A stretch of DNA of 64,000 nucleotides from Zoogloea sp. (GCA_016703645.1 JADJBR010000004.1:505501-569500), one strand, 5' to 3'; positions 1 through 9,162 are shown, counted from the stretch's first letter. Numbers and translations are program-made. The notes: generated by a model from the letters alone, not told the origin.

Positions 1-204
1 TTCCAGACGGTCCGTTACGGGGCGATCTCGGACGTCGCCGACGTGGACTTCGTCGATTGGCTCACTCGCCGGGTCGGCGTGGCGGCGATTCCCCTGTCGG
101 CCTTCTTTGGCGACGCGCGGGACGAGAAGGTGATCCGCTTCTGCTTTGCCAAGCGCGACGAGACCCTGCTTGCGGCTTTCGAGCGCCTGCAACGCTTCTG
201 CTAA
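1..204 (+). CDS. C-terminal fragment of a PLP-dependent aminotransferase (methionine aminotransferase-like)
   Basis: This is the last 67 codons of a gene that begins before the window. The segment GVAAIPLSAFF followed by IRFCFAKRDETLLAAFERL is typical of the C-terminal small domain of class I/II aminotransferases of the methionine/kynurenine aminotransferase (YbdL-like) type, which transfer the amino group of methionine or aromatic amino acids to 2-oxo acids with pyridoxal phosphate. The PLP lysine lies outside the window, so substrate specificity cannot be judged. The stop TAA is at 202-204 and the next gene starts 30 bases later. Confidence 0.75.
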   Translation, partial: FQTVRYGAISDVADVDFVDWLTRRVGVAAIPLSAFFGDARDEKVIRFCFAKRDETLLAAFERLQRFC

Positions 205-234
205 ACTCGATTGCATTCCCCTGGAGTTCCTTCT

Positions 235-507
235 GTGCGCAATCTTCTGTTGTTCGTCCTCTTCCTGATCGGCCTGTTCTATGTGCGGCGCGCCCTGCGT
301 CGGAGTGTCGGCGGCCGGGGCGGCATCGGTGGGAAGGGGAACGACGACGCCGGAGCGGCGCCCGAGGCACCCCGGAAGATGCTGGACGCGGAGCAGATGG
401 TGGCTTGCGCCCACTGCGGGCTGCATGTGCCGGAGAGCGAGGGGGTGCGCGGCAATGGCGCATTCTATTGTTCGGATGAGCATCGCCGCCTGGGTGTTCG
501 TCGATGA
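235..507 (+). CDS. PP0621-like small membrane-anchored protein with CxxC pair
   Basis: A 90-residue protein with an N-terminal hydrophobic helix (LLLFVLFLIGLFYV), a glycine/alanine-rich linker and a C-terminal zinc-ribbon-like segment CAHCGLHVPESEG followed by YCSDEHR. This matches the small PP0621-type family that commonly sits just upstream of pilS in beta- and gammaproteobacteria; its function is unknown. The GTG at 235 is chosen because GGAG lies about 10 bases upstream and the protein then begins directly before the membrane helix; a TTG at 211 in the same frame is an alternative. The end overlaps the start of the kinase gene by 4 bases, so the two are probably co-translated. Confidence 0.7.
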   Translation: MRNLLLFVLFLIGLFYVRRALRRSVGGRGGIGGKGNDDAGAAPEAPRKMLDAEQMVACAHCGLHVPESEGVRGNGAFYCSDEHRRLGVRR

Positions 508-2078
508 AGGTGGATCTTGCGCCGAGTCTTGAACTGCAGATCGCGGACGGGTTGGCCCGGGCCGAACCCCTGCGCTACCTCAACCTTTTTCGACTGATCC
601 TCGCCGGCTTCTTCCTGGTGGCGGGGCGCCCGCTGCAGTTGGGGGGGGACTCTCCCACCCTGTTCATCGCAGCGGCCATCGCCTATGTGGCGGCGGTCCT
701 GATCCTCGGCTTCCGCGATGCGGAGCGACTGCTTGGCACTCCGCGGCTGGTGACCCTGCAGGTGCTGGTGGATATCACCCTGCTCACGGTGATCATGTGG
801 GCCAGCGGTGGCTACCGTAGTGGTATCCCCATTCTCATCCTGGTGGCCCTGGCCGGTGCGGGCCTGGTGGGCCAGGGGCGGATGGTGCTGTTCTACGCGG
901 CCTATGCGACGGTGGCCGTGCTCCTGGAGAACGCCTTCAGGTTGCTCTCCGGACGGGAGACGGTGGACTTCTTCACCGTCGGTATCACCTGCATCGGCTT
1001 TTTTGCCATCGCCCAGGTGGCCCGCCTGCTGGCCCAGCGGGCCCTGGCCAACGAAGATCTGGCGCGTCAGCGCGGGGCTGATCTGGCCAACCAGCTACGC
1101 CTCAACCGGCAGATCATCCAGGACATGCAGGATGGGGTGCTGGTGGTGGGGGAGGGGGCCGTGGTGCGTCAGTTCAATCCCCAGGCCGTGGCCCTGCTGG
1201 GAACGCCGCTGCGCGAGGGCATGACCCTGCAGGCTTGCGCACCGTCCCTGGAGCGGGAGCTGCGGCGTCAGGCGGAGCAGAGCGAGTCGGCCCACAGCCT
1301 GCGTGCTGATGGCAGCGGCAAGATGCTTCTGGTGCGTGTGCTCCCTGCGGGCGAAGCTAACGACACCCTGGTCTACCTGGAGGATTTCGACCACATCCAT
1401 CGCCAGATCCAGCAGGTCAAGCTGGCCGCACTGGGGCGCCTGACAGCCAGTATCGCCCACGAGATCCGGAATCCCCTGGCGTCGGTGTACCAGGCCGCGG
1501 AGCTGCTGCGGGAGGAGAAGCGCAGCGAGATGCAGGGGCGTCTGATCCGCATCATCGGCAACAATGCCCAGCGTATCGATCGCCTTGTCAGCGATGTGCT
1601 GGCCTTGGGGCGGCGCGACGAGGCTCTGCCCGAGGTATTGCCCCTGGCGGGTTTCGTGGACGAGTTTCTCGAGGAATTCCAGGTGGCCGAAGGGGCCGCG
1701 TCGGAGGGTGTGGTGGTGAGCCGGGTACCCGTAGAGGTGGCCCTGAGCATGGATCGGGCGCACCTCCGGCAGATCCTGTGGAATCTGGTGGGTAACGCTC
1801 GCCGCCATTGCAGTGGTGGCCCGCAGGCCGTCATCATATCCGCCCGTGCCCATGATGAAGGGCGCGTGGAGATGGATGTGTCGGATGACGGGCCCGGTGT
1901 GCCGGAAGCCCTGCGGTCCCAGATTTTCGAACCCTTCTTTACGACCCATTCGAAGGGCACCGGCCTGGGCCTCTACATTGCCCGGGAGCTCGCCGAGGCC
2001 AATGGAGCTGTACTCGAACTGGCTCCGAGTGGCGCCGGCGGTGCCTGCTTCCGCCTTATCGGACGTGCAAGACCATGA
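504..2078 (+). CDS. pilS: PilS-like membrane sensor histidine kinase
   Basis: A 524-residue sensor kinase. Several membrane helices fill about residues 25-185, followed by a PAS-like segment (about 195-300), a HisKA domain with the phospho-acceptor in SIAHEIRNP (His319) and a HATPase domain with NLVGNARRH, DDGPGVP and GTGLGLYIA boxes. The architecture and its pairing with an NtrC-type regulator match PilS of the PilS/PilR system, which controls pilin transcription with sigma-54. The stop overlaps the start of pilR (ATGA). The pilin gene pilA is not in the window, so the target is inferred from family knowledge. Confidence 0.85.
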   Translation: MKVDLAPSLELQIADGLARAEPLRYLNLFRLILAGFFLVAGRPLQLGGDSPTLFIAAAIAYVAAVLILGFRDAERLLGTPRLVTLQVLVDITLLTVIMWASGGYRSGIPILILVALAGAGLVGQGRMVLFYAAYATVAVLLENAFRLLSGRETVDFFTVGITCIGFFAIAQVARLLAQRALANEDLARQRGADLANQLRLNRQIIQDMQDGVLVVGEGAVVRQFNPQAVALLGTPLREGMTLQACAPSLERELRRQAEQSESAHSLRADGSGKMLLVRVLPAGEANDTLVYLEDFDHIHRQIQQVKLAALGRLTASIAHEIRNPLASVYQAAELLREEKRSEMQGRLIRIIGNNAQRIDRLVSDVLALGRRDEALPEVLPLAGFVDEFLEEFQVAEGAASEGVVVSRVPVEVALSMDRAHLRQILWNLVGNARRHCSGGPQAVIISARAHDEGRVEMDVSDDGPGVPEALRSQIFEPFFTTHSKGTGLGLYIARELAEANGAVLELAPSGAGGACFRLIGRARP

Positions 2079-3445
2079 TTCAGAATGATAGACGAGCCCG
2101 CTCCAGTGGCCCGGATGTGCTCATTGTCGATGACGAGGACGACATTCGGGAGCTTCTCGAACTCACCCTGCTGCGTCTGGGTCTCGCCAGTGATGGCGCC
2201 GCAACCCTGGCCGAGGCGCGCGGCCTGCTGGCCGAAAAGCGCTACCGCCTGTGCCTGACCGACATGCGCCTGCCCGACGGTGACGGCCTTGAACTGGTAC
2301 GGCACATCGCCGAGAACATTGGCGATCTGCCGGTGGCGGTGATCACGGCCTTCGGCAGCATGGACAATGCGGTTACGGCGCTCAAGGCCGGCGCCTTCGA
2401 CTATCTCTCCAAGCCGGTTTCCATCGATCAGCTACGGGCCTTGGTCAAGTCGGTGTTCTCGGTGCCCGCCAAGGAGGACGCCGGTCGCAAGGACACGTCC
2501 AGTCTGATCGGCGAGTCGCAGGCCATGGTGCAGGTGCGGTCGCTGATCGAGAAGCTCTCCCGCAGTCAGGCACCGGTGTTCATCTCGGGTGAGTCGGGGA
2601 GCGGCAAGGAGCGCGCCGCGCGGATGATCCACGAGCTCGGGCCGCGGGCGGCGGCCCCCTTTGTGGCCGTCAATTGCGGGGCGATTCCCGAGAATCTGAT
2701 GGAAAGTGAGTTCTTCGGCGCGCGCAAGGGGGCTTTTACCGGGGCAGACAGTGATCGGGAGGGCTTTTTCCAGGCCGCCCATGGGGGCACCCTGTTTCTC
2801 GACGAGGTGGGGGATCTGCCCCTGCCCATGCAGGTCAAGCTGCTGCGGGCCATTCAGGAGAAGAAGTTCCGGCGGCTCGGTGATACGGTGGAAACCACCG
2901 TGGATGTGCGCATCCTCAGCGCCACCCACCAGAATCTCAAGGCCATGGTCGAGGCGGCGCGCTTTCGTCAGGATCTGTTCTACCGCCTCAACGTGATCGA
3001 ATTGCGCATGCCGGCCCTGCGCGAGCGCAGCGAGGATATTCCGGCCCTGGCGGAGATCCTGCTCGCGCGGCTGGCGGAGTCTTCCGGTCTGCCGGTTGCG
3101 CGCCTTGGTGCGGATGCGGTGAAGGCCCTGGTGTCCTACTCCTTCCCGGGCAACGTGCGTGAGCTCGAGAACATCCTGGAGCGCGCCCTTGCCTTGTCGA
3201 GCGGCAGCGAGATCCGCGCCGATGATCTGCTGCTCGACCCCGCGGACATGGGCGAGGCGAGTCCCGCGACACCGACGACGCAGGGTGGTGCGCACCTCCA
3301 GGATTTCCTTGATGAGGTTGAGCGCCATGCCATCGAAGAGGCGCTTGAAAAATCCGGTGGCAACCGGACCGCCGCGGCCCGCGCCCTGGGTGTCACCTTT
3401 CGCTCCCTGCGCTACCGCCTGGAGCGGCTGGGCATGAAGGAGTGA
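2075..3445 (+). CDS. pilR: PilR-like sigma-54 dependent response regulator
   Basis: A 456-residue NtrC-family activator. The N-terminal receiver has phospho-acceptor Asp63 (in LTDMRLPDGDG) and KP near residue 114. It is followed by an AAA+ domain with Walker A GESGSGKE, the sigma-54 contact loop GAFTGAD and a DLFYRLNVIELRMPALRER segment, then a Fis-type helix-turn-helix at the C-terminus (SGGNRTAAARALGVTFRSLRYRLERLG). It is expected to be phosphorylated by the upstream kinase and to activate sigma-54 promoters of type IV pilus genes. All catalytic motifs are intact. Its stop TGA overlaps the next gene's ATG, so the permease-kinase downstream belongs to the same transcription unit. Confidence 0.88.
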   Translation: MIQNDRRARSSGPDVLIVDDEDDIRELLELTLLRLGLASDGAATLAEARGLLAEKRYRLCLTDMRLPDGDGLELVRHIAENIGDLPVAVITAFGSMDNAVTALKAGAFDYLSKPVSIDQLRALVKSVFSVPAKEDAGRKDTSSLIGESQAMVQVRSLIEKLSRSQAPVFISGESGSGKERAARMIHELGPRAAAPFVAVNCGAIPENLMESEFFGARKGAFTGADSDREGFFQAAHGGTLFLDEVGDLPLPMQVKLLRAIQEKKFRRLGDTVETTVDVRILSATHQNLKAMVEAARFRQDLFYRLNVIELRMPALRERSEDIPALAEILLARLAESSGLPVARLGADAVKALVSYSFPGNVRELENILERALALSSGSEIRADDLLLDPADMGEASPATPTTQGGAHLQDFLDEVERHAIEEALEKSGGNRTAAARALGVTFRSLRYRLERLGMKE

Positions 3446-6400
3446 TGGACAGCACCGTTCCGCCGGAGCCGGAGGCCGTCCAGCGGGTCGTCAAGGTTCG
3501 GCGCGATTACAATACCTGGGTTGCCCGGGAAACCATCGAAGACTACGCCCTGCGCTTCACGCCGCGCAGTTTTCGGCGCTGGTCGGAGCTGCGGGTCGCC
3601 AACACGGCCTTCGGCGTGGCGTCCTTCCTGGTGCTGGAGGCCGTGGGGGCCACCCTGCTGGTGAGCTATGGCTTTGGCAATGCCCTGTGGGCGATCCTTG
3701 CCACCGGTCTGATCATCTTCCTGGCGGGCCTGCCCATCAGCATCTACGCTGCCCGCTACGGGGTGGACATGGATCTGCTGACCCGTGGTGCAGGGTTTGG
3801 CTACATCGGCTCCACCCTGACTTCGCTGATCTACGCGTCGTTCACCTTCATCTTCTTCGCCCTCGAAGCGGCGATCATGGCCTATGCCCTGGATCTCGCC
3901 TTCGACATTCCGCCGGCTTGGGGATACCTGATTTGCGCCGTGGTGGTGATTCCCCTTGTCACCCACGGGGTCACCGCCATCAGCAGTCTGCAGAGCCTGA
4001 CCTTGCCCTTGTGGCTGGTGATGTTGGTTGTTCCGTATGTCTTCGTGTTCCGGGAGCGCCCGGACATCCTCAGTGAGCTGGCGGCCTATGGCGGGGAGGA
4101 CGGGGTGGGGCCCGGGTTCAGTGTCCATGCCTTTGGCGCCGCGCTGACGGTGGGCATCGCCCTGATCACCCAGATGGGTGAGCAGGCTGACTATCTGCGC
4201 TTCATGCCCGAGCAGACGGCGGCCAACCGCCGCCGCTGGTGGGCTGCGGTGATGGTGGGCGGGCCCGGCTGGGTGGTGCTGGGGGTGGTCAAGATGCTTG
4301 GCGGGGCCTTGCTCGCCTATCTGGCCATCAGCAATTCGGTGCCGGCGGATCGGGCGGTGGACCCCAACCAGATGTATCTCGCGGCCTACGAGTATGTGTT
4401 TCCCAACCTGCACTGGGCTGTCGGGGCAACGGCCCTCTTTGTGGTGGTGTCGCAGCTCAAGATCAATGTGACCAATGCCTATGCGGGTTCCCTGGCATGG
4501 TCCAACTTCTTTGCCCGGCTCACCCACAGCCATCCGGGGCGGGTGGTGTGGGTGGTCTTCAATACCCTGATCGCCCTGGTGCTGATGGAACTGGATGTTT
4601 TCCAGGCCCTCGGCAAGGTGCTGGGCTTGTACGCCAACGTGGCCATCTCCTGGATGATGGCGGTGGTGGCCGATCTGGTGATCAACAAGCCCCTGGGCCT
4701 GTCTCCCCCGGGCATCGAGTTCAAGCGGGCGCACCTCTACGACGTCAATCCGGTGGGGGTGGGGGCGATGGGCATCGCCTCGGTTTTGTCGGTGTCGGCC
4801 TATCTGGGCGTGTTCGGTGCCGACGCCCAGGCCTTCTCCGCGCTGATTGCATTGGTCGCTGCATTTGTCACCTCCCCTTTGATCGCCTGGGCGACCGGCG
4901 GGCGTTACTACATCGCCCGCAAGCCCGGGCCTGCCCTGGCCGGTGTTCGTCAGTGCGTGATCTGCGAGAGGGAGTACGAGGCCGACGACCTGGCCCGCTG
5001 TCCGGCCTACCAGGGGAACATCTGCTCCCTGTGCTGCTCCCTCGATGCCCGTTGCAACGATCTCTGCAAACCCCAGGGGCGTCTCTCCGCCCAGTGGTCG
5101 GCGGCGATGCGCCGGCTGCTGCCACGGGCGGTATGGCCCTACCTGGAGAGTGGTCTCGGCCACTATCTGCTGCTGATGGGGGGCATTGCGCCGGGCCTGG
5201 CCCTGCTGGTGTGGCTGCTCCATCATCTGGGGCTCAAGCTGCTGGGCGACAGTGCGGCCGAATTTGCCCCGGCCTTGCAGATGGCCTTCCTGAAGGGCTA
5301 CGCAGCCCTGTTGCTGTTGTCGGGCCTGGTGGTGTGGTGGCTGGTGCTGACCCACAAGAGCCGCCAGGTGGCCCAGGAGGAGTCCAACCGCCAGACCCAT
5401 CTGCTGATGCGCGAGATCGAGTCCCACCGGCGTACCGACGAGCAGCTGCAGCGGGCCAAGCAGGCTGCCGAGCTGGCCAACCAGGCCAAGAGCCGCTACA
5501 TCACGGCCATCAGCCACGAATTGCGCACGCCCCTCAACAGCATTCTCGGCTACGCCCAGATTCTCGACGGGGACGAGACCATTCCGCCGCCTCGGCGCCA
5601 GGCCATCAATGTGATCCGGCGTAGCGGCGATCACCTGCTGTCGGTGATCGAAGGCACCCTGGACATCGCACGCATTGAGGGCGGAAAGCTGGCCCTGGAC
5701 GTGCGGGCACTGGATTTCAGGGACTTCATCCAGCAGATCGTGGGCATGTTCGAGTTGCACAGCAACAAGGGACTCGAATTCCGCTATGAGCCGAAGGGCG
5801 AGATTCCGGCGTTTGTCAGGGCCGATGAAAAGCGTGTACGTCAGGTCCTCATCAACCTCCTCGGCAATGCGGTCAAGTTCACCGCCCGGGGGCACATCTG
5901 CCTGCGTCTCGCCTACCGCATGGAAATGGCCACGTTCGAGGTCGAGGACAGCGGGCCTGGGATCTCACCCGAAGAGCAGGAGCGCATCTTCGATCCCTTT
6001 TCCCGCGGGACTTCAGCCCAGGGAGCCGGTGGCGCAGGGCTGGGCCTGACCATCAGTCGCATGTTTGCGGATGTGATGGGGGGAGAGCTGACCGTGGACA
6101 GCCGCCCCGGTCGGGGGTGCTGTTTCCGGGTGCGTCTCTTCCTGCCACAGGTTCAGGGCATGTCGGCCCGCGCCGGGGTTTCGCGCGGCCGGCCAGTGGG
6201 TTATCAGGGGAAACGCCGGCGTATCCTGATTGTGGACAACGAGCGGGTGGACAGGGAGTTTCTGTTTACGCTGCTGGAGCCCCTCGGTTTTATCCTCGCC
6301 GAGGCGGCGTCCGGCCCCGCGTGTCTGGGGATGCTTGACGACTTCCGGCCCGATCTGATTTTCATGGATCTGGCCATGCCCGGCATGGACGGGTGGGAAA

Positions 6401-6837
6401 CCGTGCGGCGAATCCGCGAAGGGGCGCGTGCCGCTACGCCGGTGGCCATCATCTCGGCCAATGCCTACGAGCGTGGTATCCATTCGGACGACAATGCCCT
6501 GGGTATCGGCGCCCGCGATTTCTTCCTCAAACCTGTACAGATCAGCGAGCTGCTCGACTGGGTGGGCGAGCGTCTCGGCTTGAGCTGGGTCGAGGCCCAT
6601 GAGCGAAGCCCCGCGCCAAAGCTGCCGTCCGGCATGACCTATCCCCCGGTGGCGCTGCTGGAGCCACTGCACCGGCAGGTGGAGCTGGGCTACGTGAAAG
6701 GCATCCTGGCGCGGCTCGACGAGATCGAGACCGCGGATCCGGCCTACGCCCCCTTCGTGGCCGAAGTCCGCGAGCTGACCCGCAATTTCCGCCTGGACGC
6801 CATTGCCCCTTTGCTGGAGAAGGCCCGCCATGTCTGA
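3445..6837 (+). CDS. NCS1-type permease / histidine kinase / receiver fusion protein
   Basis: A 1130-residue hybrid sensor. Residues about 20-480 form a polytopic NCS1 (cytosine/purine/allantoin permease-like) transporter module with about 12 hydrophobic helices. A segment with eight cysteines follows (504-541; CxxC, single C, C-x2-CC, C-x3-C), then two more membrane helices (about 565-590 and 610-632), a coiled-coil linker, a HisKA domain with His691 (AISHELRTPLNS), a HATPase domain (NLLGNAVKF, GPGISPEEQERIFDPF, GAGLGLTIS), a receiver with Asp975 (FMDLAMPGMDGW) and a helical tail. It probably senses a nucleobase-like or related solute while binding or transporting it, by analogy with the SLC5-kinase CbrA; the ligand is unknown. 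ATG 3445 is preferred over an adjacent GTG at 3442. The gene overlaps the following regulator by 8 bases. Confidence 0.8.
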   Translation: MDSTVPPEPEAVQRVVKVRRDYNTWVARETIEDYALRFTPRSFRRWSELRVANTAFGVASFLVLEAVGATLLVSYGFGNALWAILATGLIIFLAGLPISIYAARYGVDMDLLTRGAGFGYIGSTLTSLIYASFTFIFFALEAAIMAYALDLAFDIPPAWGYLICAVVVIPLVTHGVTAISSLQSLTLPLWLVMLVVPYVFVFRERPDILSELAAYGGEDGVGPGFSVHAFGAALTVGIALITQMGEQADYLRFMPEQTAANRRRWWAAVMVGGPGWVVLGVVKMLGGALLAYLAISNSVPADRAVDPNQMYLAAYEYVFPNLHWAVGATALFVVVSQLKINVTNAYAGSLAWSNFFARLTHSHPGRVVWVVFNTLIALVLMELDVFQALGKVLGLYANVAISWMMAVVADLVINKPLGLSPPGIEFKRAHLYDVNPVGVGAMGIASVLSVSAYLGVFGADAQAFSALIALVAAFVTSPLIAWATGGRYYIARKPGPALAGVRQCVICEREYEADDLARCPAYQGNICSLCCSLDARCNDLCKPQGRLSAQWSAAMRRLLPRAVWPYLESGLGHYLLLMGGIAPGLALLVWLLHHLGLKLLGDSAAEFAPALQMAFLKGYAALLLLSGLVVWWLVLTHKSRQVAQEESNRQTHLLMREIESHRRTDEQLQRAKQAAELANQAKSRYITAISHELRTPLNSILGYAQILDGDETIPPPRRQAINVIRRSGDHLLSVIEGTLDIARIEGGKLALDVRALDFRDFIQQIVGMFELHSNKGLEFRYEPKGEIPAFVRADEKRVRQVLINLLGNAVKFTARGHICLRLAYRMEMATFEVEDSGPGISPEEQERIFDPFSRGTSAQGAGGAGLGLTISRMFADVMGGELTVDSRPGRGCCFRVRLFLPQVQGMSARAGVSRGRPVGYQGKRRRILIVDNERVDREFLFTLLEPLGFILAEAASGPACLGMLDDFRPDLIFMDLAMPGMDGWETVRRIREGARAATPVAIISANAYERGIHSDDNALGIGARDFFLKPVQISELLDWVGERLGLSWVEAHERSPAPKLPSGMTYPPVALLEPLHRQVELGYVKGILARLDEIETADPAYAPFVAEVRELTRNFRLDAIAPLLEKARHV

Positions 6838-7771
6838 TTTCGACCGGCTCAACTCCGATCTGGTGCTGATCGTCGACGACATTCCGGAGAATCTCTCCGT
6901 GCTCCACGATGCCCTCGACGAATCCGGCTACACGGTGCTGGTCGCCACCAACGGTGAGACAGCCCTGCAGCGCGCCCGCCAGAGCCTCCCGGATGTGATC
7001 CTGCTGGATGCCATGATGCCCGGCATCGATGGATTCGAAGTCGCCCGGCGCCTGAAGGCCGACTTCACCACCCGCCACATTCCCATTGTGTTCATGACCG
7101 GCCTGACCGAGACCGAGCATGTGGTGGCGGCCTTTGAAGCCGGGGGGGCTGACTACGTGACCAAACCCATCCGTCCCCGGGAGGTGCTGGCCCGCATTGC
7201 TGCCCATATGCAGAGTGCCCGTCTGATGAAGCAGGCTCGCACCGCCCTGGATGCGTTCGGCCAGGCCACCCTGGCGATCCGTCCGGAGAGCGGAAGGGTC
7301 GTGTGGCAGACGCCTTTGGCCCGCAAGCTGATGCAGGATTATTTTTCAGGCCACGAAGACGAGGCGCCGCAAGCGGTCATGGCCTGGGTCGATGAGTCGA
7401 CCCGGGCGCGCCGCCAGGGCCGGGACTTCCCGCCCCTGCATATCAACCAGGGTGCGCGCCGCCTGATCTTCAATCTCCACGAACGTGCCGGTGACGATGA
7501 GTGCCTGCTGGTGCTGCGCGAGGAGTCGGATGCAGCCATGGTGGAGGCGCTGACGGCCGCCTTTCGCCTGACCGCCCGTGAGGCGGAGGTGCTGTACTGG
7601 GTGATCAAGGGAAAGACCAGCCCGGATATCGGTGAGATCCTCGGGTCCAGCCCGCGCACGGTGAACAAGCACCTGGAGCACGTTTTCGCCAAGTTGGGTG
7701 TCGAGAACCGCACCGCGGCGGCCTCGGTGGCCATGGCGCGGATACGCATGGGGGGCGTGCCCGAGAGCTAG
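6830..7771 (+). CDS. LuxR-type DNA-binding response regulator, partner of the permease-kinase
   Basis: A 313-residue regulator with an N-terminal receiver (acidic pair Asp16-Asp17, phospho-acceptor Asp60 in ILLDAMMPGIDG, conserved KP around residue 109), a middle region of about 120 residues without an obvious family match, and a C-terminal LuxR/NarL helix-turn-helix (FRLTAREAEVLYWVIKGKTSPDIGEILGSS followed by HVFAKLGVENRTAAA, quoted as two parts of one domain). Its ATG lies inside the end of the hybrid kinase gene, a translational overlap that argues for a cognate pair. The stop codon TAG is part of the CTAG that borders the downstream insertion sequence, so the reading frame survived the insertion. 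Target genes cannot be told from the sequence. Confidence 0.82.
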   Translation: MSDFDRLNSDLVLIVDDIPENLSVLHDALDESGYTVLVATNGETALQRARQSLPDVILLDAMMPGIDGFEVARRLKADFTTRHIPIVFMTGLTETEHVVAAFEAGGADYVTKPIRPREVLARIAAHMQSARLMKQARTALDAFGQATLAIRPESGRVVWQTPLARKLMQDYFSGHEDEAPQAVMAWVDESTRARRQGRDFPPLHINQGARRLIFNLHERAGDDECLLVLREESDAAMVEALTAAFRLTAREAEVLYWVIKGKTSPDIGEILGSSPRTVNKHLEHVFAKLGVENRTAAASVAMARIRMGGVPES

Positions 7772-9158
7772 CAGGGTGTTGATTTACCCCAGAGCCAAGG
7801 ACGGCAAGGGTTTCGGTCTTGTTATAATTCCATTCAAATTAGCGAACCAGTAATACTCCGATGCGCGGCCCCGACCACAAACAGAACGCCTTGTTTAGCT
7901 ACGTCAATATTGAGGAGCGCGTTCCGACCGAGCATCCGCTGCGTCGGGTGAAAGTGCTGGCCGATTTGGTGCTCCGTTCGATGTCGCCGACTTTCGACTC
8001 TCTGTATGCCGAAGGTGGCCGTCCGTCGATTGCGCCGGAGCGTCTTCTGCGCGCCTCGTTGTTGCAATGTCTATTCTCGATTCGTTCAGAGCGGGCGTTG
8101 GTCGAGCATATCGATTTCAACATGATGTATCGCTGGTTCGTGGGCCTGACGCTGGACGAGGCGGTGTGGGACCACTCAAGCTTCTCAGCTAATCGGGAGC
8201 GACTGCTCAAGGAAAGCGTGATGCGCGAGTTCTTCACGGGCGTGGTGGCGATCGGGCAGTGGGCCGAGCTGGTCTCGGACGAACATTTCAGCGTTGACGG
8301 TTCGCTGCTGCGGGCTTGGGCTTCACACAAGAGTCTGGCTGCACGCGACGGCTCGGATGAGCCGCCCGGGCCGGATCAAGGCCGTAACGCCGAGGTGGAC
8401 TTCCGGGGCCAGAAGCGCTCGAACGCAACGCACGTCTCACGCACCGACCCGGAAGCCTTGCTTGCCAGCAAAGGCGGCGCAGGCGCCTATCTGAGCTTCA
8501 CGACCCATGCTCTGGCGGAGAACCGGCACGGTCTGATCGTCGATGTGCATACCACGCAGGCCACCGGCACCGCCGAGCGCGAGGCCGCGCTGGTGATGGT
8601 CAAACGCACCGTCAAGCCGGCCGATGCGACGCGCCAGCCGACACTGGCGGCCGACCGGGGTTACGACACGGCTGATTTCATCGCTGCGCTCGGGCCATTG
8701 GGGTGCTGCCGCATGTGGCTGCCAAGACCAAGGGCAGTGCCGTGCCTTCGGAGATAAAGGTCACCGAAGCGTATGCAGTCAGCCTGCGTCGTCGCAAGAT
8801 GATCGAAGAGGCGTTTGGCTGGGCGAAGGACATCGGTACATTGCGTCGTTTGATGGCACGCGGCCTGGAGACGATTCGCGCTCACGCCCTGCTGAATTTC
8901 GCCGCCTACAACCTGACACGGCTGGGCAATTTGCTGGCATCGTGATTGAGAGGTGCCATTGCTGCACGGGCATTGCGGAAATCGTTATTGAATAGGTGGT
9001 ACTTGCTGCGACGCCCGCGCCGCTCAATTACCCTTGCACCATCGGCGGGAAACACGGTCCGAATCGTCATTGAGACGGATCTATTCGGGTTTGCTCCAGC
9101 GTAATTTTTTCCAGGCCGCTGGAAGACCGAAGGTGAGGCGGAGATTTTCAACACCCTG
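7772..9158 (+). mobile_element. Insertion sequence, IS5/IS1182-like, 1387 bp
   Basis: The element is bounded by 11-bp perfect inverted repeats, CAGGGTGTTGA at 7772-7782 and TCAACACCCTG at 9148-9158, and is flanked by CTAG on both sides (7768-7771 and 9159-9162), read as a 4-bp target duplication. It carries one DDE transposase gene, here frameshifted, followed by about 210 bases without a convincing gene. A TATAAT hexamer at 7823-7828 could be the transposase -10 element. The left CTAG includes the stop codon of the response regulator gene, and the right CTAG is also the left border of a MITE. Confidence 0.88.
7861..8945 (+). pseudogene. IS5/IS1182-like DDE transposase, frameshifted
   Basis: Two overlapping reading frames (7861-8757 and the part of the next frame up to 8945) together encode one transposase of about 361 residues. 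The N-terminal part has the helix-rich DNA-binding region with an IAPERLLRASLLQCLFSIRSE-like segment, the first catalytic Asp in SVDGSLLRAW and the second in AADRGYDTADF; the second frame supplies the catalytic Glu in RRRKMIEEAFGWAKDIGT. The frame changes at 8700-8704, where the run TTGGGGTG has four G; five would give the continuous GPLGVLPHVAAK. No slippery heptamer is present, so this is a one-base loss or a sequencing error rather than programmed frameshifting. Confidence 0.85.
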
Positions 9159-9162
9159 CTAG

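Noticed and set aside
3412-5895. Open frame of 827 codons antisense to the permease-kinase
   Set aside because: His/Gln/Gly-rich with no family features; shadow of the real gene.
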